From: Bacteroidota bacterium
GTDB lineage: Bacteria > Bacteroidota > Kryptoniia > Kryptoniales > JAKASW01
Direction: 5' to 3'
DNA: 7,627 nucleotides
Assembly: GCA_021796055.1 (NCBI GenBank)
Contig: JAJYOS010000296.1
Span: 1-7,627, forward strand
The notes beneath the pieces were generated by a model, which saw nothing but the letters and a program-made list of their open reading frames with translations, was not told the DNA's origin and ran no database searches. The position numbers were made by a program, and so were the translations under genes. Positions 1 through 6,060 of the stretch are shown in pieces (position 1 is the stretch's first letter; each line of letters starts with the position of its first letter).

Positions 1-189
1 TTTCACGAAATCAACCCGACATGCACCTTAGCTGCTTATCATGGTACTCAGCGAAGGGTGGCGAAATTTTATACTCATTGCGGGTTTGTTAATTTCAACC
101 ATGTCTGTGAATATCGAATGAAGATATCGAGCACAGTGACCGGGACCTTTCCTTTAAGCTTATCTTTTGAAAAGAGGTTTCTATGCTGA
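1..189 (+). CDS. Possible C-terminal tail of a truncated upstream gene (GNAT-like ending?)
   Basis: Frame 1 is open from the window edge to a TGA at 187-189, giving 62 residues with no start in the window. The stop would overlap the ATG of the next gene (183-185) by seven bases. Residues 18-29 (RRVAKFYTHCGF), followed by EYRMKI, resemble the last strands of GNAT acetyltransferases, where an Asn/Arg-Ala-x-x-Tyr-x-x-x-Gly-Phe motif is followed by a closing beta strand. This is a weak family impression, not an identification. An open stretch of this length arises by chance about one time in twenty, and the composition is more AT-rich than the genes around it, so it may equally be non-coding leader of the aminotransferase gene. 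Confidence 0.22.
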   Translation, partial: FHEINPTCTLAAYHGTQRRVAKFYTHCGFVNFNHVCEYRMKISSTVTGTFPLSLSFEKRFLC

Positions 190-1319
190 GATATGACATT
201 GACGCGTATCGGTCTCTGTTTCCCGTTATAAAGACCGGAACTGTATATCTTAACCACGCGGCGACATCGCCGCTTTCTACGAAGGTTGTCGCCGCCGTTA
301 ACAAATACCTGGATGAGCGTAGCGAGACTCGCGTAGACAACTTTGGTTCTCAAATCGGGATCGCCAAGGAGACCAAAGAGTATATCGCCAGGCTTATCAA
401 CTCCACGCCTGACAGGATAGCCTTCTGCGATAATACCAGCAATGCGATTAACATACTTGCCTCGGGAATGGAGTGGAGAGATGGAGATAGAATCATCCTC
501 AACGATATGGAGTTCCCTGCAAATGTTTATCCATTCTTGAACCTGAAACGTCGCGGGGTCGAGGTTGATTTCGTGAAAAGCCGCGGCGGAAAGATACTCC
601 CTGAAGACATCGAGGCGGCCTTGACCAATCGGACCAGGCTTGTGTCCATCAGTCACGTGCAGTTCTTATCAGGGTACAGAGCTGACCTTGAATCGATTGG
701 GGAACTGTGCAGGCAGCATGGAATCTTGTTTTCGGTGGACGCCATTCAGTCCGCCGGAGTCGTCCCCATCGATGTTCAGCGGATGGAAATTGATTTTCTT
801 GCCACAGGTGGACAGAAATGGCTGATGGCGCCACAGGGGATCGGTTTTGCCTTTGTATCGGAGAAGACGCAAGCGATGCTCAATCAGGCTTATCTCGGAT
901 GGACAAGCATTAGGAACTTCTTCGGAGACTTCACGAGATATCGTATGGATCCTGACGAGAACGCGCGGAGGTATGAAAACGGCACTCTCAACCAGATTGG
1001 GATACTGAGCCTTCATGAGACATTGGCGACTCTTCTTGATGTCGGTATCGATCAGATCGAAGAACATATTCTCGATCTCGGCGACCATCTAATTGCCGAG
1101 CTGCACAAATTTGGAGCGCCGATTTTCGTCGATGGGGAGCGGAGTGAGCGGGCGGGGATTATTTCAGTGAAGGTTGACGATGCCGACCGCATGTTCGCAC
1201 GATTGTCAAAAGCGAAGATCGAGGTCTCAGTCAGGGAAGGGTGGATCAGGGTTTCGCCGCACTTTTACAACACGGAAAGCGATATACTCGCGTTCGTGGA
1301 TGCAATTAACGGGCGCTGA
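183..1319 (+). CDS. Class V PLP-dependent aminotransferase / cysteine desulfurase-like protein, probably not a desulfurase
   Basis: A 378-residue fold-type I PLP enzyme of the class V family (NifS/SufS, isopenicillin N epimerase and kynureninase relatives), of normal family length and presumably cytosolic. Visible landmarks are the substrate-side NHAATSPLS motif (24-32), the phosphate-binding CDNTSNA (82-88), SVDAIQSAG (184-192) with Asp186 for the pyridine nitrogen, and ATGGQKWLMAPQG (207-219) with Lys212 as the Schiff-base lysine. The C-terminal domain ends in WIRVSPHFYNTESDI (354-368). True cysteine desulfurases carry a catalytic Cys in a C-terminal loop; here that region has no cysteine. 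The EHHAN motif of SufS reads EFPAN (110-114). The reaction is therefore more likely epimerase-, lyase- or transaminase-like, substrate unknown. The start is fixed by AAGAGG at 172-177, five bases before the ATG. No partner gene follows on this strand. Confidence 0.88.
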   Translation: MLRYDIDAYRSLFPVIKTGTVYLNHAATSPLSTKVVAAVNKYLDERSETRVDNFGSQIGIAKETKEYIARLINSTPDRIAFCDNTSNAINILASGMEWRDGDRIILNDMEFPANVYPFLNLKRRGVEVDFVKSRGGKILPEDIEAALTNRTRLVSISHVQFLSGYRADLESIGELCRQHGILFSVDAIQSAGVVPIDVQRMEIDFLATGGQKWLMAPQGIGFAFVSEKTQAMLNQAYLGWTSIRNFFGDFTRYRMDPDENARRYENGTLNQIGILSLHETLATLLDVGIDQIEEHILDLGDHLIAELHKFGAPIFVDGERSERAGIISVKVDDADRMFARLSKAKIEVSVREGWIRVSPHFYNTESDILAFVDAINGR

Positions 1320-1396
1320 ACCGTTTAGCAGAGAAGGGGCCTTCATTGAAATTGAGGGAGTACAAGAACTCAGCCTCTCGTCAAAGTAGTTGTTCC

Positions 1397-1445
1397 GCTA
1401 CCTGCGCTCTAAGGGGCGAAACGTAGCACAAACTTCTGAAGTGCT
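1397..1445. repeat. Two short overlapping inverted repeats
   Basis: GCTAC (1397-1401) pairs with GTAGC (1423-1427), and AGCAC (1425-1429) pairs with GTGCT (1441-1445). The second hairpin has a competing inner dyad, ACTTC (1432-1436) with GAAGT (1438-1442). Each stem is only five base pairs, so any one could be chance. They are noted because they abut the longer inverted repeat beginning at 1443. Confidence 0.35.
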
Positions 1446-1494
1446 CACATGGCGCGACTGGCACAATAATCGCAGCTTCTCGCGCCAAGTGAGC
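1443..1494. repeat. Long imperfect inverted repeat, 14 of 15 positions paired
   Basis: GCTCAC at 1443-1448 pairs with GTGAGC at 1489-1494, and TGGCGCGA at 1450-1457 pairs with TCGCGCCA at 1480-1487, with a single A-A mismatch (1449/1488). The loop is 22 bases (1458-1479). Neither side is followed by a run of T, so this is not a classical intrinsic terminator. It could be a palindromic extragenic element, a mobile-element end, or a structured 3' UTR protecting one of the two convergent transcripts. Confidence 0.7.
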
Positions 1495-1539
1495 CTGCGA
1501 ACGCAAAATTTTACTATGACGAATCACGCGGAACGCAAA

Positions 1540-1555
1540 GAGGGGGGAAACCCTC
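1540..1555 (-). terminator. Weak terminator candidate for the ALDH-bshB1 operon
   Basis: Read on the reverse strand, GAGGG, a six-base loop and CCCTC form a five-base-pair stem, followed by only three T before GCG. The stem overlaps the bshB1 stop codon (1554-1556). The stem is short and the T tract poor, so termination here would be inefficient; the larger inverted repeat further downstream may contribute. Confidence 0.3.
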
Positions 1556-2258
1556 AAACAACCGAGTCGAAATCCGAAATCGTGATCGGTTCCTGTGTCC
1601 AGAAAGGTTCAGCGTACCTGACGCCTGCAAGCCTTCCGTGGTATCTCATTCTGCCGAGCAGATACTCCATGAATTCAGGAGTTGAGAGCATCGTCTGTGG
1701 ATCTTTGCTTTTGGGATCGAAGAATTGCGATTTGTGCGCCTTGATAGCGGCTACCTTCGTGTCGAAGTCGTTTGATATGTCTACGTAGAGCGTCGGTATG
1801 AAGGTCCGGTGCTGCATGTAATAGTAAGCATGCTTCGGCCGATATGGAGCGAGGTTTCCGGTCTTCAGCTTTCTGAGACCGGCGTAGAAAATCGCGTCGC
1901 TGACAAGCTGGTGCGCGTGAACATGATCCGGGTGGCGTTCTTCGCGATATGGAGCGAAGACGATATCCGGCTGGTATTTTCTAATGACGGTGACGACCTT
2001 CAGGAGGTTCTTGCGGTTGAGTTCGATGTTTGAATCTCCTATGCCGAGGTTGACGCGTACTTCGGCGCCAAGTATTTTAGCGGCGGCCTTTGCTTCGCCA
2101 GCTCTTATAATGGCGTTCCCTCTCGTGCCCATCTCGCCGCGCGTGAAATCAACCATTCCGAACGGCTTGCCGTTTCTATGTAGCATAGACAATGTGCCTC
2201 CGGCGCTCATCTCGATATCGTCAGGATGGGCCCCGAATGCAAGTGCGTACAATTTCAT
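1554..2258 (-). CDS. bshB1: Bacillithiol biosynthesis deacetylase BshB1 (GlcNAc-malate deacetylase)
   Basis: A 234-residue zinc-dependent LmbE/PIG-L-family N-deacetylase. In the known pathway BshA makes GlcNAc-malate, BshB removes the acetyl group to give GlcN-malate, and BshC adds cysteine to complete bacillithiol, the cytosolic low-molecular-weight thiol. The protein has the family metal motif AHPDD (10-14), with His11 and Asp14 as likely zinc ligands and Asp13 as likely general base. It also has TRGEMGTRG (39-47), Arg52 in IRAGEA, and RHPDHVHAH (108-116), where His112 is the expected third ligand. Length and the N-terminal MKLYALAFGAHPDD are typical of BshB1. The ATG overlaps the stop of the upstream aldehyde dehydrogenase gene (ATGA, 2258-2255), so translation is probably coupled. 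bshA and bshC are not in the window. A bacillithiol-conjugate amidase or another sugar deacetylase is the main alternative. Confidence 0.87.
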   Translation of the reverse strand: MKLYALAFGAHPDDIEMSAGGTLSMLHRNGKPFGMVDFTRGEMGTRGNAIIRAGEAKAAAKILGAEVRVNLGIGDSNIELNRKNLLKVVTVIRKYQPDIVFAPYREERHPDHVHAHQLVSDAIFYAGLRKLKTGNLAPYRPKHAYYYMQHRTFIPTLYVDISNDFDTKVAAIKAHKSQFFDPKSKDPQTMLSTPEFMEYLLGRMRYHGRLAGVRYAEPFWTQEPITISDFDSVV

Positions 2259-3802
2259 AACTTTCTGATCCTCAGGATTTTTGGTGCAAGTTTGAATAAC
2301 GATCCGATCTTACGGAACACGCTCTTAGAAAATAAGAAATCTGTGGCAGTTTCAAAAAAGGAAAGGAGGATGGCATCATATCTGTACCACCATAACTTCT
2401 TCATGCGCGGTGCTCGTTCGACTTCATAGTATTTTGACGTCACCATTTCGAGAAGGCCCTCTCTTCCGTGCACTCGTCCGGTACCGCTCTCTTTCACACC
2501 ACCAACCATGCCATCGCTGATACCGTAATAGCTTATGACATCGTTAACCGTGACGGCTCCCGCGTGTAGCTTTTTTGCCAGATCGAGTCCGTGCTTCGAG
2601 TCCGCGGTCCATATACTGGCAGAGAGTCCGAACTTCGACGCGTTGGCCAGGTCGATCGCCTCACGCTCATTCCTGAATTCTACTACCGGCAGCACCGGAC
2701 CGAACGTTTCCTCCTTCATTAGAATGGAGTCCATCGGGACGTCGGCAAGGACAGTGGGTCTTATGAAATGTCCCCCTCCGTCTTCCGAAAACTCGCCGCC
2801 AACAACAACGCGCGCACCTTTTGACGTCGCGTCGCTAATATGCCTGCGGATAATCTCAAATTGTGCCTTATGAATTATTGCTCCGATGTCAGAGCCGGCT
2901 TCCGTGCCAGCTCCCGTGCGCAGCTCAGCCACTTTTTTCCTGAGCGCTTCAATAAATCGGTCTGCTATTTTCTCGTCGACGAAACATCTTTCGACGGATA
3001 CGCAGGTCTGCCCGGAATTCATGAACGCTCCCCACATAGCACCGCTTGCCGCGGATTCGATGTCGGCGTCCGCGAGAACTATCATTGCGTCTTTGCTCCC
3101 AAGCTCGAGCGACACCGGCGTAAGAGTTCTTGCCGCAAGCTCAGCCACTTTCCTCCCTGTCGCGGTGCTTCCCGTGAAAAAAAGTCTATCGATTCCCGAT
3201 GATACTAGTGCGGCTCCTACGTCCGCGCCCCCATGAATGATGGAGAAAAGCTTCCTGGAAATTCCAACCTCCCACAAGAAATCTCCGATCAACGCGCCGA
3301 CGAGCGGCGTAAATTCCGATGGCTTGAAGACGACCGCGTTGCCAGCCATAAGAGCCGGAATGATTTGGCCTAGCGGAAGCATAAGAGGATAATTCCAGGG
3401 AGAGATTATCCCGACAACGCCCAGCGGTTCATATCTGACATACGCCTTCTTAGTCTTGAGAAGCGGAATCCCAATTTCAACTCGCCGCTGCCTGAGCATC
3501 TTTCCCGATTTACTGGCGTAATATTTTATGAAACTTAAAGAGGGAATTATTTCGGATGCGTAAGCCTCGACGAGAGGCTTGCCGTTTTCTTTGGACATCA
3601 GCTCGGTCACAATTTTCCTCCTCGAGAGGAGGAGTTCGCCGAACTTCCTCAGTATCCCCGCGCGCGTACCGAGGGGGAGGGCAGACCAGTCCGATTGTGC
3701 TGTTCTGGCATCGCTGATAATTCTACCGATCTGATTAACCGCGGTTGATTCGACTTCTCCGACGATCTCGCCTGTTGCGGGATTTACCGACTCGATTACC
3801 AC
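2255..3802 (-). CDS. NAD(P)-dependent aldehyde dehydrogenase with a basic, hydrophobic C-terminal tail
   Basis: A 515-residue aldehyde dehydrogenase superfamily member that oxidises an aldehyde to the acid. All catalytic landmarks are intact: ISPWNYP (133-139), KPSE (160-163) for the cofactor ribose, FTGSTATG (209-216) in the Rossmann fold, the general base Glu233 in LELGSKD, nucleophile Cys267 in NSGQTC, and EETFGPV (364-370). The dehydrogenase domain ends near residue 462. About 50 further residues (466-515) are rich in Trp, Phe, Leu, Lys and Arg (KKLWWYRYD, then ILLSFF), suggesting peripheral membrane contact and perhaps fatty or other lipophilic aldehydes. The start is GTG; AGGAAG lies 19 bases upstream, unusually far, but a stop at 3818-3816 forbids much extension. 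First gene of an operon with bshB1. Substrate not determinable from sequence. Confidence 0.9.
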   Translation of the reverse strand: MVIESVNPATGEIVGEVESTAVNQIGRIISDARTAQSDWSALPLGTRAGILRKFGELLLSRRKIVTELMSKENGKPLVEAYASEIIPSLSFIKYYASKSGKMLRQRRVEIGIPLLKTKKAYVRYEPLGVVGIISPWNYPLMLPLGQIIPALMAGNAVVFKPSEFTPLVGALIGDFLWEVGISRKLFSIIHGGADVGAALVSSGIDRLFFTGSTATGRKVAELAARTLTPVSLELGSKDAMIVLADADIESAASGAMWGAFMNSGQTCVSVERCFVDEKIADRFIEALRKKVAELRTGAGTEAGSDIGAIIHKAQFEIIRRHISDATSKGARVVVGGEFSEDGGGHFIRPTVLADVPMDSILMKEETFGPVLPVVEFRNEREAIDLANASKFGLSASIWTADSKHGLDLAKKLHAGAVTVNDVISYYGISDGMVGGVKESGTGRVHGREGLLEMVTSKYYEVERAPRMKKLWWYRYDAILLSFFETATDFLFSKSVFRKIGSLFKLAPKILRIRKL

Positions 3803-3831
3803 GCACGAATTTACGTTTTAACTTCCTGGTT

Positions 3832-3845
3832 TTCAAACGTTTGAA
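3832..3845. promoter_or_regulatory. 14-bp perfect palindrome, operator candidate
   Basis: TTCAAACGTTTGAA is a perfect palindrome with a central CG, 30 bases upstream of the GTG start of the aldehyde dehydrogenase gene. The AAACGTTT core with a central CpG step is the shape of LacI/GalR-family operators such as the PurR box. That is a resemblance only; no regulator of this family is encoded in the window. From its position it would control the reverse-strand ALDH-bshB1 operon, by blocking a promoter or elongation. Confidence 0.5.
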
Positions 3846-3891
3846 CTGGTCAGCTTTCTTTTTATGTGAAATAATTTCAGCATTTGGTGCT

Positions 3892-3921
3892 TTGTAAATA
3901 TGCCCTGCGTCCTATTATATT
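3892..3921 (+). promoter_or_regulatory. Candidate promoter for the GAF-protein gene
   Basis: TTGTAA at 3892-3897 and TATATT at 3916-3921 are separated by 18 bases, a fair match to primary-sigma boxes. The same bases also read as the Bacteroidota-type pattern, with TTTG at 3891-3894 and TATATTTA at 3916-3923 (consensus TAnnTTTG). Transcription would begin near 3928 and leave a leader of about 40 bases before the GTG at 3970. On the opposite strand 3919-3914 reads TATAAT, a perfect -10 box, but no good -35 was found behind it. Confidence 0.38.
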
Positions 3922-3969
3922 TAATGCAAAATGAAGAATTGTGGCCATAACCTCTGCTAGTCTCCTCAA

Positions 3970-5658
3970 GTGAACGAAGAACAGAATAAACCGGTAAAGC
4001 GGTACGTCTTTGACGATATAAGTTCCGAATACTATGCAGAGTATGAGGAACCACAGGTTGCTCGTCCTGAGAAAGTTATACCTCGCCAACCGGTGATGCC
4101 GACTCCGCCTGAAGCGCAGCGGACATACACGCCGAAAAAAGATGGTCCGCGGTCGAGCATCATAGATACGTTCTACTTTAAGCCGGAAGAGCAGGCGCCT
4201 GCCGAACCCAGGGCGGAGTTCCATTCCATCCTGCATAAGCTTCTCGAGCTGGTACAGGAAGTCCTGTTCGCGAACACCGCCGTACTCTTTTGGGTGAACA
4301 GGGAGCGGCAGCTGCTGGCCGTTGCTGACAAGATGACTAAGTCTACAGCCTTCACGAAGCAGCTTCGACTTACTATCGGCAACGACGTGATCAGCAGGAT
4401 TGCTCAAAGCGGGAAGCCGGAAATTATTTCGGAGATTAATCCAGCCGCTGAAATAGATGTCGTCCCTTATTACGACGAGCCCGCCGGAGTTAAGAGCCTT
4501 ATCGGAGTACCGATTTTTTTCGGAGATGAAGTCATTGCGGTGCTGGCCGCGGACAGTCTGGCGGATGAGGGATTTGGAAGAGAGACGGTCCCTCTTCTTG
4601 GCAATTTCACAAGACTATTGACGGCAATAATTCGCGCTATCACAGATAAGTACGACCTTGCTGTGGTTAAGAGCGCGTTCAATTCTTTGAAGTGGCTCGG
4701 AAACGAGCTCACGTCGAAGGCGGACATCAACGCGATTCTTTCCACTATCGCGACGGCTATTTCCGATACAGTGGATGCTGAATTTGTAAGTCTCGTGTCT
4801 CAAAGTGAACTCCACACTTGGGCGGTTTCAAGAATCGTGAAGCGTTCGGGGTCTGAATACGTTGAAGAGGGATGCAAAGTCGGTTTGAGCGACTCCATTG
4901 CCGGTCGCGCCCTGCGCGAAAACAGGCCACTTTACATGGAGGACCTTTCTCACGTTGAGGAACACAGGTTCAACCAAAGCGAGCCTCTCGGAAAAGGTTC
5001 CTTCGTGGCGATACCGATTTCGGGTTTGAATACATGTTTCGGAGTAATCGCAGTTGAGAGTCTGACTCCTGCCAAGTTCTCCTCGTTGGAAGTTGACGGC
5101 ATTAAGCAGCTCGTTTATCTCGGAGCTCTTGCCGCTGAGATCAACCAGGCGTACCAGCTACTCGATAAGTTTGTTGTATTTGACCGGACTACCGGGACGC
5201 TAAATAAGCGATTCTTTCTCGAAAGGCTTGATGAAGAGATAGGACGCGTCACCGATCTTGGGATAAAGAGTGCGCTCGTTCTTATGGGGTTGGACAGAGT
5301 CGATGAAATCAGAAATAGATTTTCTGTGGAAGGCGTGGACTACATACTAACTGATGTTGCGGAGACGGTACGCGGATGGCTCAAGCCGTATGATGCCATC
5401 GGGAAAGTATCGGCGCATTCGTTCGGCATTATTCTGGAGGGGTTCTCACAGCACGAGGCGCTTGCCTGGGGAGAGAAGTTCCGAAAGAATTTGGCGACAA
5501 AAGTCTACACAATCGGCGCTAGAAACTATATGGCAACCATCAGCGTTGCAGTTCTGAATGTGGAGATAAAGAACGATCCATCCGAACTTATAATTACGGC
5601 TCAGAAAGTTTTGCAGCGCGCTCATACGAGCGGCGGCAATGTCGTGAAGATTTTATAA
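3970..5658 (+). CDS. Tandem GAF-domain protein with a degenerate GGDEF-like C-terminal domain
   Basis: 562 residues, no signal peptide or membrane helix, so a cytosolic sensor-like protein. The N-terminus (1-80) is acidic then proline-rich and probably disordered. GAF domain 1 spans about 81-225 (SLIGVPIFFGDEVIAVLAADS, 176-196, is the characteristic core) and GAF domain 2 about 235-395 (VAIPISGLNTCFGVIAVES, 346-364). Residues 403-562 resemble a GGDEF fold: FDRTTGTLNKRFFLERL (404-420) matches the opening DxLTGLxNRR helix. However, the active-site GGDEF position reads KVSAHSF (479-485), so cyclic-di-GMP synthesis is not expected. It may be a binding or dimerisation module. The start is GTG with no Shine-Dalgarno; a TAG at 3958-3960 rules out an upstream in-frame start. 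A zinc-ribbon gene follows after 16 bases, likely co-transcribed. Confidence 0.85.
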   Translation: MNEEQNKPVKRYVFDDISSEYYAEYEEPQVARPEKVIPRQPVMPTPPEAQRTYTPKKDGPRSSIIDTFYFKPEEQAPAEPRAEFHSILHKLLELVQEVLFANTAVLFWVNRERQLLAVADKMTKSTAFTKQLRLTIGNDVISRIAQSGKPEIISEINPAAEIDVVPYYDEPAGVKSLIGVPIFFGDEVIAVLAADSLADEGFGRETVPLLGNFTRLLTAIIRAITDKYDLAVVKSAFNSLKWLGNELTSKADINAILSTIATAISDTVDAEFVSLVSQSELHTWAVSRIVKRSGSEYVEEGCKVGLSDSIAGRALRENRPLYMEDLSHVEEHRFNQSEPLGKGSFVAIPISGLNTCFGVIAVESLTPAKFSSLEVDGIKQLVYLGALAAEINQAYQLLDKFVVFDRTTGTLNKRFFLERLDEEIGRVTDLGIKSALVLMGLDRVDEIRNRFSVEGVDYILTDVAETVRGWLKPYDAIGKVSAHSFGIILEGFSQHEALAWGEKFRKNLATKVYTIGARNYMATISVAVLNVEIKNDPSELIITAQKVLQRAHTSGGNVVKIL

Positions 5659-5674
5659 AAACAAGGAGAATATA

Positions 5675-5872
5675 ATGGCTAAAACAACGAGTTTCGCGGA
5701 AAAAGCGGCAAAAGCAATAGCCGGCAAAAGAGGTTCCGAATGCCCGAAATGCGGTGAGACCTTGCAAAATGTCCTCGTGATTTCAGCTGAAAAGAGTGAA
5801 AAGGCGAGCTATAAGTACAATCAGCATTTCGTAAAGGTCTGCAAATGCAACGAGAAGGAAGTGTACGCCTGA
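5675..5872 (+). CDS. Small zinc-ribbon protein, function unknown
   Basis: A 65-residue lysine-rich protein. Two cysteine pairs, CPKC (23-26) and CKC (56-58), about 30 residues apart, suggest one structural zinc site of the zinc-ribbon type. His51 is a possible extra ligand. The N-terminal 20 residues are a basic helix-like segment, which could contact nucleic acid or a protein partner. The start is firm: AAGGAG at 5663-5668, six bases before the ATG, the strongest ribosome-binding site in the window. It begins 16 bases after the GAF/GGDEF-like gene, so the two are probably one operon, and it precedes rpoD. I do not recognise the family. The clean start, strong SD and paired cysteines argue for a real gene. 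Confidence 0.75.
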   Translation: MAKTTSFAEKAAKAIAGKRGSECPKCGETLQNVLVISAEKSEKASYKYNQHFVKVCKCNEKEVYA

Positions 5873-5921
5873 GCAGCAAAATTCTTTACTGATATGGCTT
5901 GAACCAACAAACCTGTCTGTG

Positions 5922-5936
5922 ACTGATCTATTCAGT
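5922..5936. repeat. Short hairpin in the leader region of rpoD
   Basis: ACTGA (5922-5926), a five-base loop and TCAGT (5932-5936) form a small stem in the 188-bp gap between the zinc-ribbon gene and rpoD. ACTGAT also occurs at 5888-5893. There is no T tract, so it is not a terminator. The rest of 5873-6060 shows no gene and no convincing promoter boxes apart from AGAGG at 6049-6053, the rpoD ribosome-binding site. Confidence 0.25.
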
Positions 5937-6060
5937 GATAGGGAGCCTAATCTACTCGAATTTTGTTATCATGATTGAACTTATTCGGCATTAGAAGTGT
6001 CAAATTCTGTTGTTCAAGCATGTGAAGAAAAGGACTTTTGCCAACAAAAGAGGTAATTAA

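Larger units (their letters stand above)
1320..1553. other. Convergent intergenic region rich in dyad symmetry, no gene
   Basis: This 234-bp stretch lies between the 3' ends of the forward aminotransferase gene and the reverse bshB1. No plausible coding region was found; the open frames crossing it show no protein-like signal. It holds a run of inverted repeats between about 1386 and 1494, a nine-base direct repeat GAACGCAAA at 1499-1507 and 1531-1539, and a small G/C hairpin at 1540-1555. There is no good intrinsic terminator for the forward gene. The text looks like old intergenic repeat or a mobile-element remnant rather than decayed coding sequence. Confidence 0.6.

Noticed and set aside
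86..114. TTGTTA and GAATAT, 17 bases apart, as a promoter for the aminotransferase
   Set aside because: The -10 matches only three of six bases and the stretch may be coding; too weak to annotate.
75..656. Reverse-strand open frame of 193 codons opposite the aminotransferase
   Set aside because: It lies opposite a gene with clear PLP motifs, has no recognisable domain and no ribosome-binding site; a shadow frame.
1331..1342. Palindromic GAAGGGGCCTTC after the aminotransferase as a terminator
   Set aside because: Only a two-base loop and no T run follows; it cannot form a useful terminator hairpin.
1443..1494. Integron attC site
   Set aside because: The stem lacks the GTTRRRY/RYYYAAC core sites, and there is no integrase or cassette structure.
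1390..1788. Forward frame of 132 codons spanning the convergent gap
   Set aside because: Most of it is antisense to bshB1, the start codon lies among hairpins with no SD, and the translation resembles no protein.
3877..4407. Reverse-strand frame of 176 codons opposite the start of the GAF gene
   Set aside because: Antisense shadow; the forward frame shows two GAF domains and the reverse translation shows no domain.
5945..6010. Promoter for rpoD (TTTTGTTATCAT and TTGAAC elements)
   Set aside because: No pair of boxes has both acceptable sequence and spacing on either the sigma-70 or the Bacteroidota pattern.
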